Below the pieces are notes generated by a model, which made no database searches, was not told where the DNA came from, and saw only the letters and a list, made by a program, of their open reading frames with translations. The position numbers were made by a program, and so were the translations under genes. This document shows positions 1 through 5,685 of a stretch of DNA of 5,685 bases, piece after piece; the stretch's first letter is position 1; each line of letters starts with the position of its first letter. This stretch comes from Mucinivorans sp036654415 (GTDB lineage: Bacteria; Bacteroidota; Bacteroidia; Bacteroidales; Rikenellaceae): contig JAVVSB010000063.1 of the NCBI GenBank assembly GCA_036654415.1, forward strand, positions 1 to 5,685, in the 5' to 3' direction.

Positions 1-3
1 ATA

Positions 4-55
4 ATAAAATCAAACGGTTATGGCGGTTTCACGCACCGTTTTGACCATTAAGCCA
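4..55 (+). repeat. Left copy of a 52-bp perfect terminal inverted repeat
   Basis: The 52 bases here are the exact reverse complement of 5634-5685, the last bases of the window. The match ends at base 56, where the left side reads G and the right side A. The TetR reading frame ends at a stop inside this repeat (48-50), right after its DNA-binding domain, so the repeat marks a junction. The repeat contains a smaller fold: AAACGGT at 12-18 pairs with ACCGTTT at 35-41 across a 16-base spacer. This is inferred to be the end of an insertion sequence or other repeated element. No element family was recognised. Confidence 0.9.
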
Positions 56-230
56 GCATCTCTTTTGACGGGAAGAAAGCATAGAATGAACCTTTGGATA
101 TATCAACACGCTGAACCAACTCATCGATGGAGGTTTTTCGCATACCATAACGAATCATACACTGTTCCGCTTCTCGCTTCAGTGCAGATATTACCTGTTG
201 CTTTTCTTTGTCGCTAAATGCTTTTGCCAT
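48..230 (-). CDS. TetR/AcrR-family regulator, truncated after the DNA-binding domain
   Basis: This 60-residue product carries only the N-terminal helix-turn-helix domain of a TetR-type repressor. Residues about 33-57 (KTSIDELVQR, then DISKGSFYAFFPSKE) match the family signature closely. Family members are usually about 190-210 residues, so the whole ligand-binding and dimerisation domain is missing. The frame ends at TAA (48-50) inside the terminal repeat. An upstream in-frame ATG at 272 would give 74 residues. I prefer the ATG at 230 because the promoter -7 box ends at 275, so a start at 272 would sit at or before the expected transcription start, and residues 1-14 of that version would be encoded by the operator palindrome. 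The full-length protein probably repressed its own promoter. It lies downstream of an acyltransferase remnant on the same strand. Family assignment is confident. Whether this stub is made or functional is unknown. Confidence 0.8.
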   Translation of the reverse strand: MAKAFSDKEKQQVISALKREAEQCMIRYGMRKTSIDELVQRVDISKGSFYAFFPSKEMLA

Positions 231-239
231 ATCGGTTTC

Positions 240-279
240 ATTTGCAATGACTATATAATCATAATTAGTCATTGCAAAT
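240..279. promoter_or_regulatory. Perfect 14+14-bp palindrome, probable TetR operator
   Basis: ATTTGCAATGACTA at 240-253 is repeated as its exact reverse complement at 266-279, with a 12-base A/T-rich centre. The right arm overlaps the -7 promoter box (275-282), and the palindrome spans the expected transcription start of the regulator gene. TetR-family proteins bind inverted repeats in their own promoters, so autoregulation is the natural inference. Total span is 40 bp, which is long for one TetR dimer and could hold two dimers. An alternative is a hairpin in the 5' leader of the transcript. Confidence 0.7.
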
Positions 280-305
280 ATAGATATATTGTCTGAATTA
301 CCAAA
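275..305 (-). promoter_or_regulatory. Bacteroidota-type promoter of the TetR gene
   Basis: On the minus strand, TTTG (302-305) is followed after exactly 19 bases by TATATTTG (275-282). This matches the -33 TTTG and -7 TAnnTTTG consensus of Bacteroidota housekeeping promoters. Transcription should start around 268-271. That gives a leader of about 40 nt to the ATG at 230, and essentially none to the ATG at 272. Confidence 0.7.
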
Positions 306-322
306 AACATTTTGATAAAACT

Positions 323-638
323 TTATCTGTGAGGCATAAGCAAAGCCAACATTCTTGATTTGACCGCTTCCATAACGGCAGCAGATATTATGTTCCGGTT
401 GAAGCTAAAGCCTATTTGCAGAGTGTCATTTAGTGTAGCAACTCCAAGAACGACATAGCTTCCCGGTGCTTTTGGCGCAAAGCATACCAAATCACGAATG
501 CGGAAGAACCTATTTGGCAATTAAAATTCAAGCGTCCAATATTAGAGATAACCGTAGAGGATGGTTTGTCAATCGAAAGCATTGATGCCGCTTTTTTTGC
601 GACTTTATCGTTGCACTCCCCATAAGCGGCAAAATATT
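323..638 (-). pseudogene. C-terminal remnant of a condensation-fold acyltransferase, frameshifted
   Basis: Two minus-strand frames read on from each other. The upstream frame (about 638-521) gives KKAASMLSIDKPSSTVISNI then GRLNF. The other (520-323) gives LPNRFFRIRDLVCF, then PGSYVVLGVATLNDTLQIGF, and stops after LLMPHR. Together they resemble the C-terminus of condensation/alcohol-acetyltransferase-fold acyltransferases: a 'SNIGRL' strand, a gap, then a 'tyngtLqigfsf' strand. The switch lies near 518-526, where the second frame has a TAA (521-523). One missing base would explain it. Only about 100 residues remain of a protein usually over 400. The 5' part is absent because the helicase-nuclease gene ends at 639. 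Either a real pseudogene or a sequencing error could cause the shift, but the missing N-terminus is not explained by a single error. Family is inferred from pattern alone. Confidence 0.45.
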
Positions 639-3600
639 TTAGCACGACACTACATCCTGCCATGCGGCATACCAAAGGTAGCCACGCACATCTACATAAC
701 CCATGGCCGAAAGTAGTTGCATATATTGTTGCACTTGGTCCAGGTGGCTTTTGGTACGCACCAACCCAAATTTATAGTCCACAACAATGGCACTATGCCC
801 ATGAATCATAACACGGTCTGGACGATAAGTTTGATTATCTGAGGTGATGATGGATCGCTCGCTAAAGAGCTCCCAGGTTCCATTGAACCACTCAGTGGCA
901 AGTGGATTACCAAGTAGGGAGTTGAAAGAATCAGCCAACATATCCCCCTGAGCATCATCAATATCTCCAGATAGAAGCATTCTGTCAAGCAGAGGCCGCA
1001 CATCGGTGGCAAGAGCTATTTGTGCAAAAAACCCATGTTGAAGAACACCCTTTTCGCGAGACGACAGTTCATGAGAGAGCCCCTCTAAGTCATAGCGCCA
1101 CGAAACACTCACTCTAGGACCAAACTCGTGTTGCTCAAAACTATCAAAGATTAGACCCTCCTGAGGGGTAGTGGCCGCGGCACCATGGACAATCTTTTTG
1201 CTACCAAAGGTGAACACACTCTCCTCAAAATTGCCCTCATCCAAAGCCTGGTCAATTAGCTCAGCTATAGTATTAACACGTGGCTCTGTAGGGATATTCA
1301 AATAGAGCTCGCCACGGGCACGCGTAAGGGCCACATAGAGCAGATTTACATTGTCGATATGCGAGTAGACAACCTCGCGCAGATAAGATTCGGCATATAC
1401 TGAGGTTGCTATATCTTTTTTGAAACTTAGTGGTATTGGATTAAAAACAAAAAATGGAGATACCATACTCTCTGACCAAAGCACCGACCCCGTGGCAGGC
1501 AAAAGGCTCCAATCGGCAAAGGGAATCACAACACAAGGATACTCCAGACCTTTGGAGCGGTGAATGGTGTCGACTTTGATGGCATCCTGAGCCGATGGAA
1601 GCTCGAGGGCTGTATGCTGTCCGCTCTGGTGCCACCACTCCAGAAAAAGAGTGGTATCGGCCACACACCTACCACAAAAATCGAGAATAGCCTGGTAGAA
1701 GCCCTGTATATAGGAGACATCCTCGTGACCAAGTCCGAGACACTCAACCGTAGCCACAGCTGCATCGAGTGGGCTCATTAACGGAATCATATCCACCACG
1801 TTAAGCTGCTCAGCCGTTAAATGGCCCCCCAGTCGCAACTCAAGCAACTCGCCCAAAATCATATCTTCCCGATTCATGGCCACACTAATAAAGGCCACAA
1901 TCAAAGAGATAGTAGAACAAGAACCTATCTCGAGGGCCTGTTCGGAGATAACATTATAGCCCCCATTCACAAGTTGTTGAGCAACCTGTGCCCCCTGAAC
2001 CTTGGTTCGTACCAAAATGGCTATATCACGTTGAGTATAACCACGACTAAGAATGTCTGCCACGGTTTGAAGGATTCGCTCTAGAGGTTCATCGGTACGA
2101 CATAACTCCACATAACCACTCCCCTGCTCAAAAATAGGTGCGCTCTGTTGCTCAAAATTATCAAAAGCCAAGCCGATGGCCCCACCGAGCTCTTGAACTA
2201 AAGCGGGCGAAGATTCCAAAAACGACTCTATCTTAAGTGAGCACTCATGAACCACACTACCAATTAGGTGGTTATTGAACTCCACCACCAGCGGTTCACT
2301 ACGCCAATTGGTGGTTAGATGCTCGCCATCGCCACTACGTCCTTGGAAATGAAGCGAAGCCCCCTTGGCCAAAATATCCCAATCACCACCTCGCCAACGA
2401 TAGATAGCCTGCTTGACATCACCTATCAAAAGAGCTGCTACCCCAGAGGTATGACCCAAAACATCATCCAGCAAAGGCACAAAACCGCTCCACTGTCCAC
2501 GCGAGGTATCCTGAAACTCATCAATCATATAACAACTGTAACGATTACCTATCTTTTCGTAAATAAAAGGGGTGCTATTTTGCTCGACAAGCTGCTCGAT
2601 AAGGGACGTGGTACGAAAAATAGGCAGCGAATTATGAGCACTCCAAAGTTTTTCAAGCTCTATGGAGATGGCCCCCAATAACAGATAGTTAGAAAAATTA
2701 CGGTTCAAAAGGTCAACTGAATTGGACAGTGGCAAAAACTCATCAACCATTTGCCCAACATCCCGAACCAAAGGCCAAAGCTCGGCAATTATGGATTCAA
2801 TGGTGGCACGGTGTGGTGATTTAGCTAATGCCCACTGCTCGGGAGACTCAATGGCACTACGGTAATAGACACCATAGGCGGTCACCACGCCACGCCCATA
2901 TATACGGGCCATGTAGGAGGCAAAACTACTTTTACCATATTTAAAATCAGTGGGGTCGAGCCCAGCTGCACTCATAATCTCAAGAGCTTGGCCACACTTT
3001 TGTTCGATAAGTTTTTGCCGACTCTCGACATAGTCCACCAACTTTTGGTGCACATGGATAAGTTGTTCGGGATTGCCTGAGGGTCTTTTATAATTCTCAT
3101 TAAAGGTCTCATGGGCCAAAGTCATCAACTTTTTACGAATATCCCATCCATGATTACCATCAACAGACTCATCGACAGCGCGTTCAACTAAGTTACGCAA
3201 AGCTGGGTCGGAATGGCTACGAGCCAACAGATTCTCAATGGCCTCGGCCAGAAAGGTGTCACCACTCAGTTCCACCTGATACGAAAAATCGAGCCCCAAC
3301 TCCCTGAAAAAGCTTCGCACAATACGTTGAAAAAAAGCATCGATGGTGGAGATGGAGAAACGTGAATAATCATGCAAGATAAGGCTTTGAGCCTGACGAG
3401 CATTGAAGATAATGGCCTCGCGCGAAAGGGAACTTTGGTCCATGAGGGCACTGAGATAATCGCCATGCCCCTGAGCCAAAGCCCCCAACTGCTCCAGGAT
3501 ACGTCGCTTCATCCCCTCGGTCGCCTTATTGGTAAAAGTAACCGCCAAAATAGAGCTATAATCCATAGGGTTATGAACCACCCGATAGATAAATTCATAT

Positions 3601-3659
3601 GCCAAACGAAATGTTTTACCTGAACCAGCCGAAGCCCTTAATATATTAATAGTTCCCAA
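639..3659 (-). CDS. AddA/RecB-type UvrD-family helicase with C-terminal PD-(D/E)XK nuclease
   Basis: This is a superfamily 1A ATP-dependent DNA helicase-exonuclease that should process double-strand DNA ends for recombinational repair, in the cytoplasm, normally with an AddB-type partner. Motifs are complete: Walker A ASAGSGKT (9-16), motif Ia TFTNKATEGM (41-50), STIDAFF (104-110), motif II MIDEFQDTS (378-386), motif III LIGDVKQAIYRWRGGD (411-426), motif IV TTNWRS (449-454), motif V DTIHRSKGLEYP (697-708) and motif VI LYVALTRARGEL (774-785). The C-terminal RecB-type nuclease shows H875 (GVLQHGF), D948 (PDRV), D961 and K963 (VVDYKFG) and QVQQY (975-979), so it looks active. Length of 1006 residues suits Bacteroidota homologues. 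The start is TTG at 3657-3659. An in-frame TAA at 3666-3668 excludes anything further upstream, and the first internal ATG (residue 32) would remove Walker A. No partner gene is adjacent. The gene is divergent from the acyl-CoA synthetase. Function is confident; AddA versus RecB naming is not. Confidence 0.93.
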   Translation of the reverse strand: MGTINILRASAGSGKTFRLAYEFIYRVVHNPMDYSSILAVTFTNKATEGMKRRILEQLGALAQGHGDYLSALMDQSSLSREAIIFNARQAQSLILHDYSRFSISTIDAFFQRIVRSFFRELGLDFSYQVELSGDTFLAEAIENLLARSHSDPALRNLVERAVDESVDGNHGWDIRKKLMTLAHETFNENYKRPSGNPEQLIHVHQKLVDYVESRQKLIEQKCGQALEIMSAAGLDPTDFKYGKSSFASYMARIYGRGVVTAYGVYYRSAIESPEQWALAKSPHRATIESIIAELWPLVRDVGQMVDEFLPLSNSVDLLNRNFSNYLLLGAISIELEKLWSAHNSLPIFRTTSLIEQLVEQNSTPFIYEKIGNRYSCYMIDEFQDTSRGQWSGFVPLLDDVLGHTSGVAALLIGDVKQAIYRWRGGDWDILAKGASLHFQGRSGDGEHLTTNWRSEPLVVEFNNHLIGSVVHECSLKIESFLESSPALVQELGGAIGLAFDNFEQQSAPIFEQGSGYVELCRTDEPLERILQTVADILSRGYTQRDIAILVRTKVQGAQVAQQLVNGGYNVISEQALEIGSCSTISLIVAFISVAMNREDMILGELLELRLGGHLTAEQLNVVDMIPLMSPLDAAVATVECLGLGHEDVSYIQGFYQAILDFCGRCVADTTLFLEWWHQSGQHTALELPSAQDAIKVDTIHRSKGLEYPCVVIPFADWSLLPATGSVLWSESMVSPFFVFNPIPLSFKKDIATSVYAESYLREVVYSHIDNVNLLYVALTRARGELYLNIPTEPRVNTIAELIDQALDEGNFEESVFTFGSKKIVHGAAATTPQEGLIFDSFEQHEFGPRVSVSWRYDLEGLSHELSSREKGVLQHGFFAQIALATDVRPLLDRMLLSGDIDDAQGDMLADSFNSLLGNPLATEWFNGTWELFSERSIITSDNQTYRPDRVMIHGHSAIVVDYKFGLVRTKSHLDQVQQYMQLLSAMGYVDVRGYLWYAAWQDVVSC

Positions 3660-3676
3660 AGATTCTTAATTTTTAC

Positions 3677-3707
3677 CAAATGTACAAATAATATGATTCT
3701 AAACAAA
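3677..3707 (-). promoter_or_regulatory. Promoter of the helicase-nuclease gene
   Basis: On the minus strand, TTTG (3704-3707) and TACATTTG (3677-3684) are separated by 19 bases, a match to the Bacteroidota -33/-7 pattern. The expected transcription start is near 3670-3673, leaving a leader of only about 11-14 nt before the TTG start. This short leader agrees with the start choice and with the absence of a Shine-Dalgarno sequence. Confidence 0.6.
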
Positions 3708-3743
3708 ATAATGCTCTTGAAGAGGATTTATACAGATTTACGC

Positions 3744-3774
3744 TTTGTTTTTTGACAAAAAAGTGATATATTTG
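3744..3774 (+). promoter_or_regulatory. Promoter of the acyl-CoA synthetase gene
   Basis: TTTG (3744-3747) and TATATTTG (3767-3774) lie 19 bases apart, matching the Bacteroidota -33/-7 consensus. The -7 box is identical to that of the TetR promoter. Transcription should start around 3778-3781, giving a leader of about 30 nt to the ATG at 3810. This promoter and the helicase promoter face away from each other with about 36 bases between their -33 boxes. Confidence 0.7.
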
Positions 3775-3791
3775 TCGTAATTTTTCACTTT
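3760..3791. promoter_or_regulatory. Inverted repeat around the -7 box, possible operator
   Basis: AAAGTGA (3760-3766) and its reverse complement TCACTTT (3785-3791) flank the -7 box and likely transcription start of the synthetase gene, with an 18-base spacer. The placement suits a repressor site, but arms of 7 bp in A/T-rich DNA could arise by chance. No dedicated regulator gene is next to it. Confidence 0.25.
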
Positions 3792-3809
3792 CAATATATG
3801 GAATAATCT

Positions 3810-5477
3810 ATGATAAAAGAGAATTTTATAGAACTTTATGAGAATTGTTTTCGCGAACACTGGAAGCTGCCAGCACTGACCGATTACTTTAAGAAAGAGA
3901 CATTTACATACGGAGAGATGGCCTCCGAAATAGCCAAGTTACACATACTTTTCGCTGAATTAAAAATCAAAAGAGGCGACAAAATAGCTATTCTGGGACG
4001 TAATAATACGCGCTGGTGTATTTCGACATTAGGTGCCATAACCTATGGCGCGGTGGCTGTACCCATACTTCAGGATTTCAACGCCAACGATGTACAACAC
4101 ATTATAAACCACTCAGGCAGCCGTATACTATTCGCTGGCGACCGCTTTTTTGACTATATCGACCCCGAGCAAACCCCTGCAATAGAGGCTGTCTTTTCAC
4201 TCACCGATTTTAGTAATGTGTGGATACGAGAAAAGGCCTTCGCACGCACGTGTGAGAGAAGCAATATTGAAAGACTCTTCACACGCAAACACCCCAAAGG
4301 GATGCAAGCCAACCACATCAAATACATCCACACCCCCAACACCGAAACCATGCTTATCAACTACACCTCGGGCACCACTGGTTTTAGCAAAGGGGTGATG
4401 CTATCTGGAAACAGCCTCTGCGGCAATGTACTCTTTGGTCGCAGTATAAAGATGCACTTCGTGGGTTCGCGAGCCCTATCCTTCCTGCCTTTGGCTCATG
4501 CCTATGGTTGTGCCTTTGACTTTTTGCACCCTCTAATGATGGGTTCTCACGTGACACTGCTGGGAAAAATTCCATCACCAAAAGTACTTATCGAGGCCCT
4601 AAAGGATGTGAGACCTCACATTATATTCATGGTGCCACTGATTATTGAGAAACTATATAAAAAGCAAATTATCCCCAAAATGGATAAGATGCTCACCCGT
4701 TTGGCCTTGCGTATACCAACGATGGAACACCATATTTACAAAGCTATACGACGTAAGTTAATCAACAACTTTGGAGGTGAATTTGAACAGGTAATCATTG
4801 GGGGGGCGGCCCTAAATCCAGAGGTGGAGGCTTTTTTGCGCAAAATAGAGTTCCCCTTCACCGTAGGTTATGGCATGACCGAATGCGGGCCCCTCGTCAG
4901 CTATACCCATACATCGGAATTTAAACCCACCTCATGTGGCAAAATTCTCCCAGGACTTATGTCTATACGGATTGATTCACAAGAGCCAACCAATATACCA
5001 GGCGAAATACAGGTCCGTGGCGAACACGTCATGCAGGGCTACTACAAAAATGAGAGGGCCACCAAAGAGGCCTTCACCGAAGACGGATGGTTACGCACAG
5101 GCGATATAGGTACGGTGGACGAGGATGGAACAGTATATCTGCGCGGGCGTAGCAAAACAATGCTGCTGGGACCATCGGGACAAAACATCTACCCAGAGGA
5201 GATAGAGAGCAAACTAAATAGCCTTATCTACGTCAATGAATCGCTCATTGTGGAACGCAACAAGAAGTTGGTGGCACTAGTCTACCCAGACTATGACCAA
5301 GTAGATGCTGACCAAATATCAGGCACCGAAGCCCTCAAACAGGCCATGCAGAACAACCTACGCCAACTAAACCAAATGGTGGCCCCATACGAGCAGATTT
5401 CGGACATCGTACTCTACCCCAACGAGTTTGAGAAGACACCTAAACGCAGCATAAAGCGTTATCTATATACCGTTTAA
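3810..5477 (+). CDS. AMP-forming long-chain acyl-CoA synthetase (FadD-like)
   Basis: This 555-residue member of the adenylate-forming (ANL) family should activate a fatty acid to acyl-AMP and then to acyl-CoA in the cytoplasm or at the inner membrane face. Core motifs appear in order: P-loop YTSGTTGFSKGVM (185-197), SFLPLAHAYG (224-233), GGAALNPEVEAF (331-342), GYGMTECGP (353-361), LRTGDIG (428-434), then GRSKTMLLGPSGQNIYPEE (446-464), and TPKRSIKR (543-550), which carries the adenylation lysine region. The length is typical of long-chain ligases. There is no signal peptide or membrane segment. The ATG at 3810 is the first possible start, since an in-frame TAA lies at 3804-3806, and it is about 30 nt from the predicted transcription start. 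The P-loop has Phe where many relatives have Pro (TTGxxKG). Substrate chain length cannot be read from the sequence; an acyl-ACP or other carboxylate substrate remains possible. Its stop overlaps that of the convergent hydrolase remnant. Confidence 0.92.
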   Translation: MIKENFIELYENCFREHWKLPALTDYFKKETFTYGEMASEIAKLHILFAELKIKRGDKIAILGRNNTRWCISTLGAITYGAVAVPILQDFNANDVQHIINHSGSRILFAGDRFFDYIDPEQTPAIEAVFSLTDFSNVWIREKAFARTCERSNIERLFTRKHPKGMQANHIKYIHTPNTETMLINYTSGTTGFSKGVMLSGNSLCGNVLFGRSIKMHFVGSRALSFLPLAHAYGCAFDFLHPLMMGSHVTLLGKIPSPKVLIEALKDVRPHIIFMVPLIIEKLYKKQIIPKMDKMLTRLALRIPTMEHHIYKAIRRKLINNFGGEFEQVIIGGAALNPEVEAFLRKIEFPFTVGYGMTECGPLVSYTHTSEFKPTSCGKILPGLMSIRIDSQEPTNIPGEIQVRGEHVMQGYYKNERATKEAFTEDGWLRTGDIGTVDEDGTVYLRGRSKTMLLGPSGQNIYPEEIESKLNSLIYVNESLIVERNKKLVALVYPDYDQVDADQISGTEALKQAMQNNLRQLNQMVAPYEQISDIVLYPNEFEKTPKRSIKRYLYTV

Positions 5478-5644
5478 AGGACTGTTGAGGCCCAGGCCAT
5501 AATGGCTTGGGCATAGATTGTATGGCCTGAGTCGTCGGGATTAGTACCATCAGGACGCGAGGTAACCTTGTCCGTCTGGTCAAGATAATAGAATTTGTCG
5601 ACACCCGAGGCTATAAGCTCCTGGACAACCTTTTGGCTTAATGG
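5474..5644 (-). pseudogene. C-terminal fragment of an SGNH/GDSL-hydrolase-like gene
   Basis: This minus-strand frame has no start in the window. It reads (P)LSQKVVQELIASGVDKF, then YYLDQTDKVTSRPDGTNPDD and SGHTIYAQAIMAWASTVL, and stops at 5474-5476. The stretch DGTNPDDSGHTIYAQAI lines up with block V of SGNH/GDSL esterases (DGxHPxDxGHxxxAxAI), the end of such proteins. The usual catalytic His of DxxH is Asn here: codon AAT at 5540-5542, one base from CAT. Upstream, the frame meets TGA at 5645-5647, inside the terminal repeat, so about three quarters of a typical protein is missing. The natural frame seems intact up to about 5633-5641. Its stop overlaps the synthetase stop on the other strand. 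Family assignment rests on one block and is moderate. Confidence 0.55.
5490..5512. terminator. Strong hairpin between convergent genes, possible terminator
   Basis: GCCCAGGCC (5490-5498) pairs with GGCTTGGGC (5504-5512) around the loop ATAAT, with one G-T pair; the loop bases can extend the symmetry to 11 pairs around 5501. It begins 13 bases after the synthetase stop and lies within the last codons of the hydrolase remnant. No T-run follows on either strand, so it is not a standard intrinsic terminator. It could still end or protect transcripts, or its symmetry may simply reflect coding sequence. Confidence 0.35.
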
Positions 5645-5685
5645 TCAAAACGGTGCGTGAAACCGCCATAACCGTTTGATTTTAT
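5634..5685 (-). repeat. Right copy of the 52-bp perfect terminal inverted repeat
   Basis: These last 52 bases equal the reverse complement of 4-55 without a mismatch. The repeat interrupts the hydrolase remnant: its frame meets a TGA (5645-5647) inside the repeat. The bases next to the junction, GGCTTAA reading outward, are the same on both sides. They may be part of the element end, a preferred target, or a target duplication. The copy points opposite to the left one, which excludes a simple circular-contig overlap. Confidence 0.9.

Noticed and set aside
20..217. Plus-strand open frame across the left repeat and TetR gene
   Set aside because: It starts inside the repeat and runs antisense to a clear TetR helix-turn-helix; its translation has no recognisable features.
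592..598. Run of seven T as a phase-variation slippage tract
   Set aside because: It lies in a gene remnant already lacking its N-terminus, and the frame change seen is elsewhere (518-526).
1821..2681. Plus-strand open frames of 87 and 120 codons within the helicase-nuclease gene
   Set aside because: They lie opposite well-conserved helicase motifs, show no recognisable family features, and have no promoter of the type seen elsewhere.
1..5685. Circular element or plasmid suggested by matching ends
   Set aside because: The end repeats are inverted, not direct, so they do not close a circle; no replication or mobilisation gene is present.
5474..5685. Phase-variable protein shuffling through an invertible segment
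   Set aside because: Both gene frames meet stop codons inside the repeat, so inversion would not join open frames; no recombinase is present.
1..5685. CRISPR array, tRNA, rRNA or riboswitch
   Set aside because: No regularly spaced direct repeats and no recognisable RNA gene were seen on either strand; almost all sequence is coding or coding remnant.

Overview
The window looks like a chromosomal fragment from a member of the Bacteroidota, probably Bacteroidales-like. Three separate promoters fit the Bacteroidota pattern TTTG-N19-TAnnTTTG. There are no strong Shine-Dalgarno sequences. The two large proteins resemble housekeeping proteins of that phylum. I cannot name a genus.

The layout has an intact core and damaged flanks. 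The core is a divergent pair sharing a 150-bp promoter region (3660-3809). To the left, on the minus strand, is a 1006-residue AddA/RecB-type helicase-nuclease with all helicase motifs and an intact C-terminal PD-(D/E)XK nuclease. It must start at a TTG codon. To the right, on the plus strand, is a 555-residue AMP-forming acyl-CoA synthetase (FadD-like). Its stop overlaps the stop of a convergent gene.

The left flank (1-638, minus strand) holds the last ~100 codons of what looks like a condensation-fold acyltransferase, split by one frameshift. After it comes a TetR/AcrR-family regulator with its own promoter and a perfect 14+14-bp palindromic operator. The regulator is cut off just after its DNA-binding domain. 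The right flank (5474-5644, minus strand) holds the last ~53 codons of an SGNH/GDSL-hydrolase-like gene, also cut off.

Both cuts coincide with the two copies of a perfect 52-bp inverted repeat that form the window ends (4-55 and 5634-5685). The simplest reading is that the segment lies between two oppositely oriented copies of one repeated element, such as an insertion sequence, and that the contig stops inside those copies. An assembly fold-back or an invertible segment are alternatives. No transposase or recombinase is present.

The two core genes do not obviously work together: one acts in double-strand-break repair and the other in fatty-acid activation. They probably share only the divergent promoter region. 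I found no convincing new multi-gene system. The points most worth following are the terminal repeat, the TetR operator with its truncated regulator, the missing AddB-type partner, and the broken acyltransferase.
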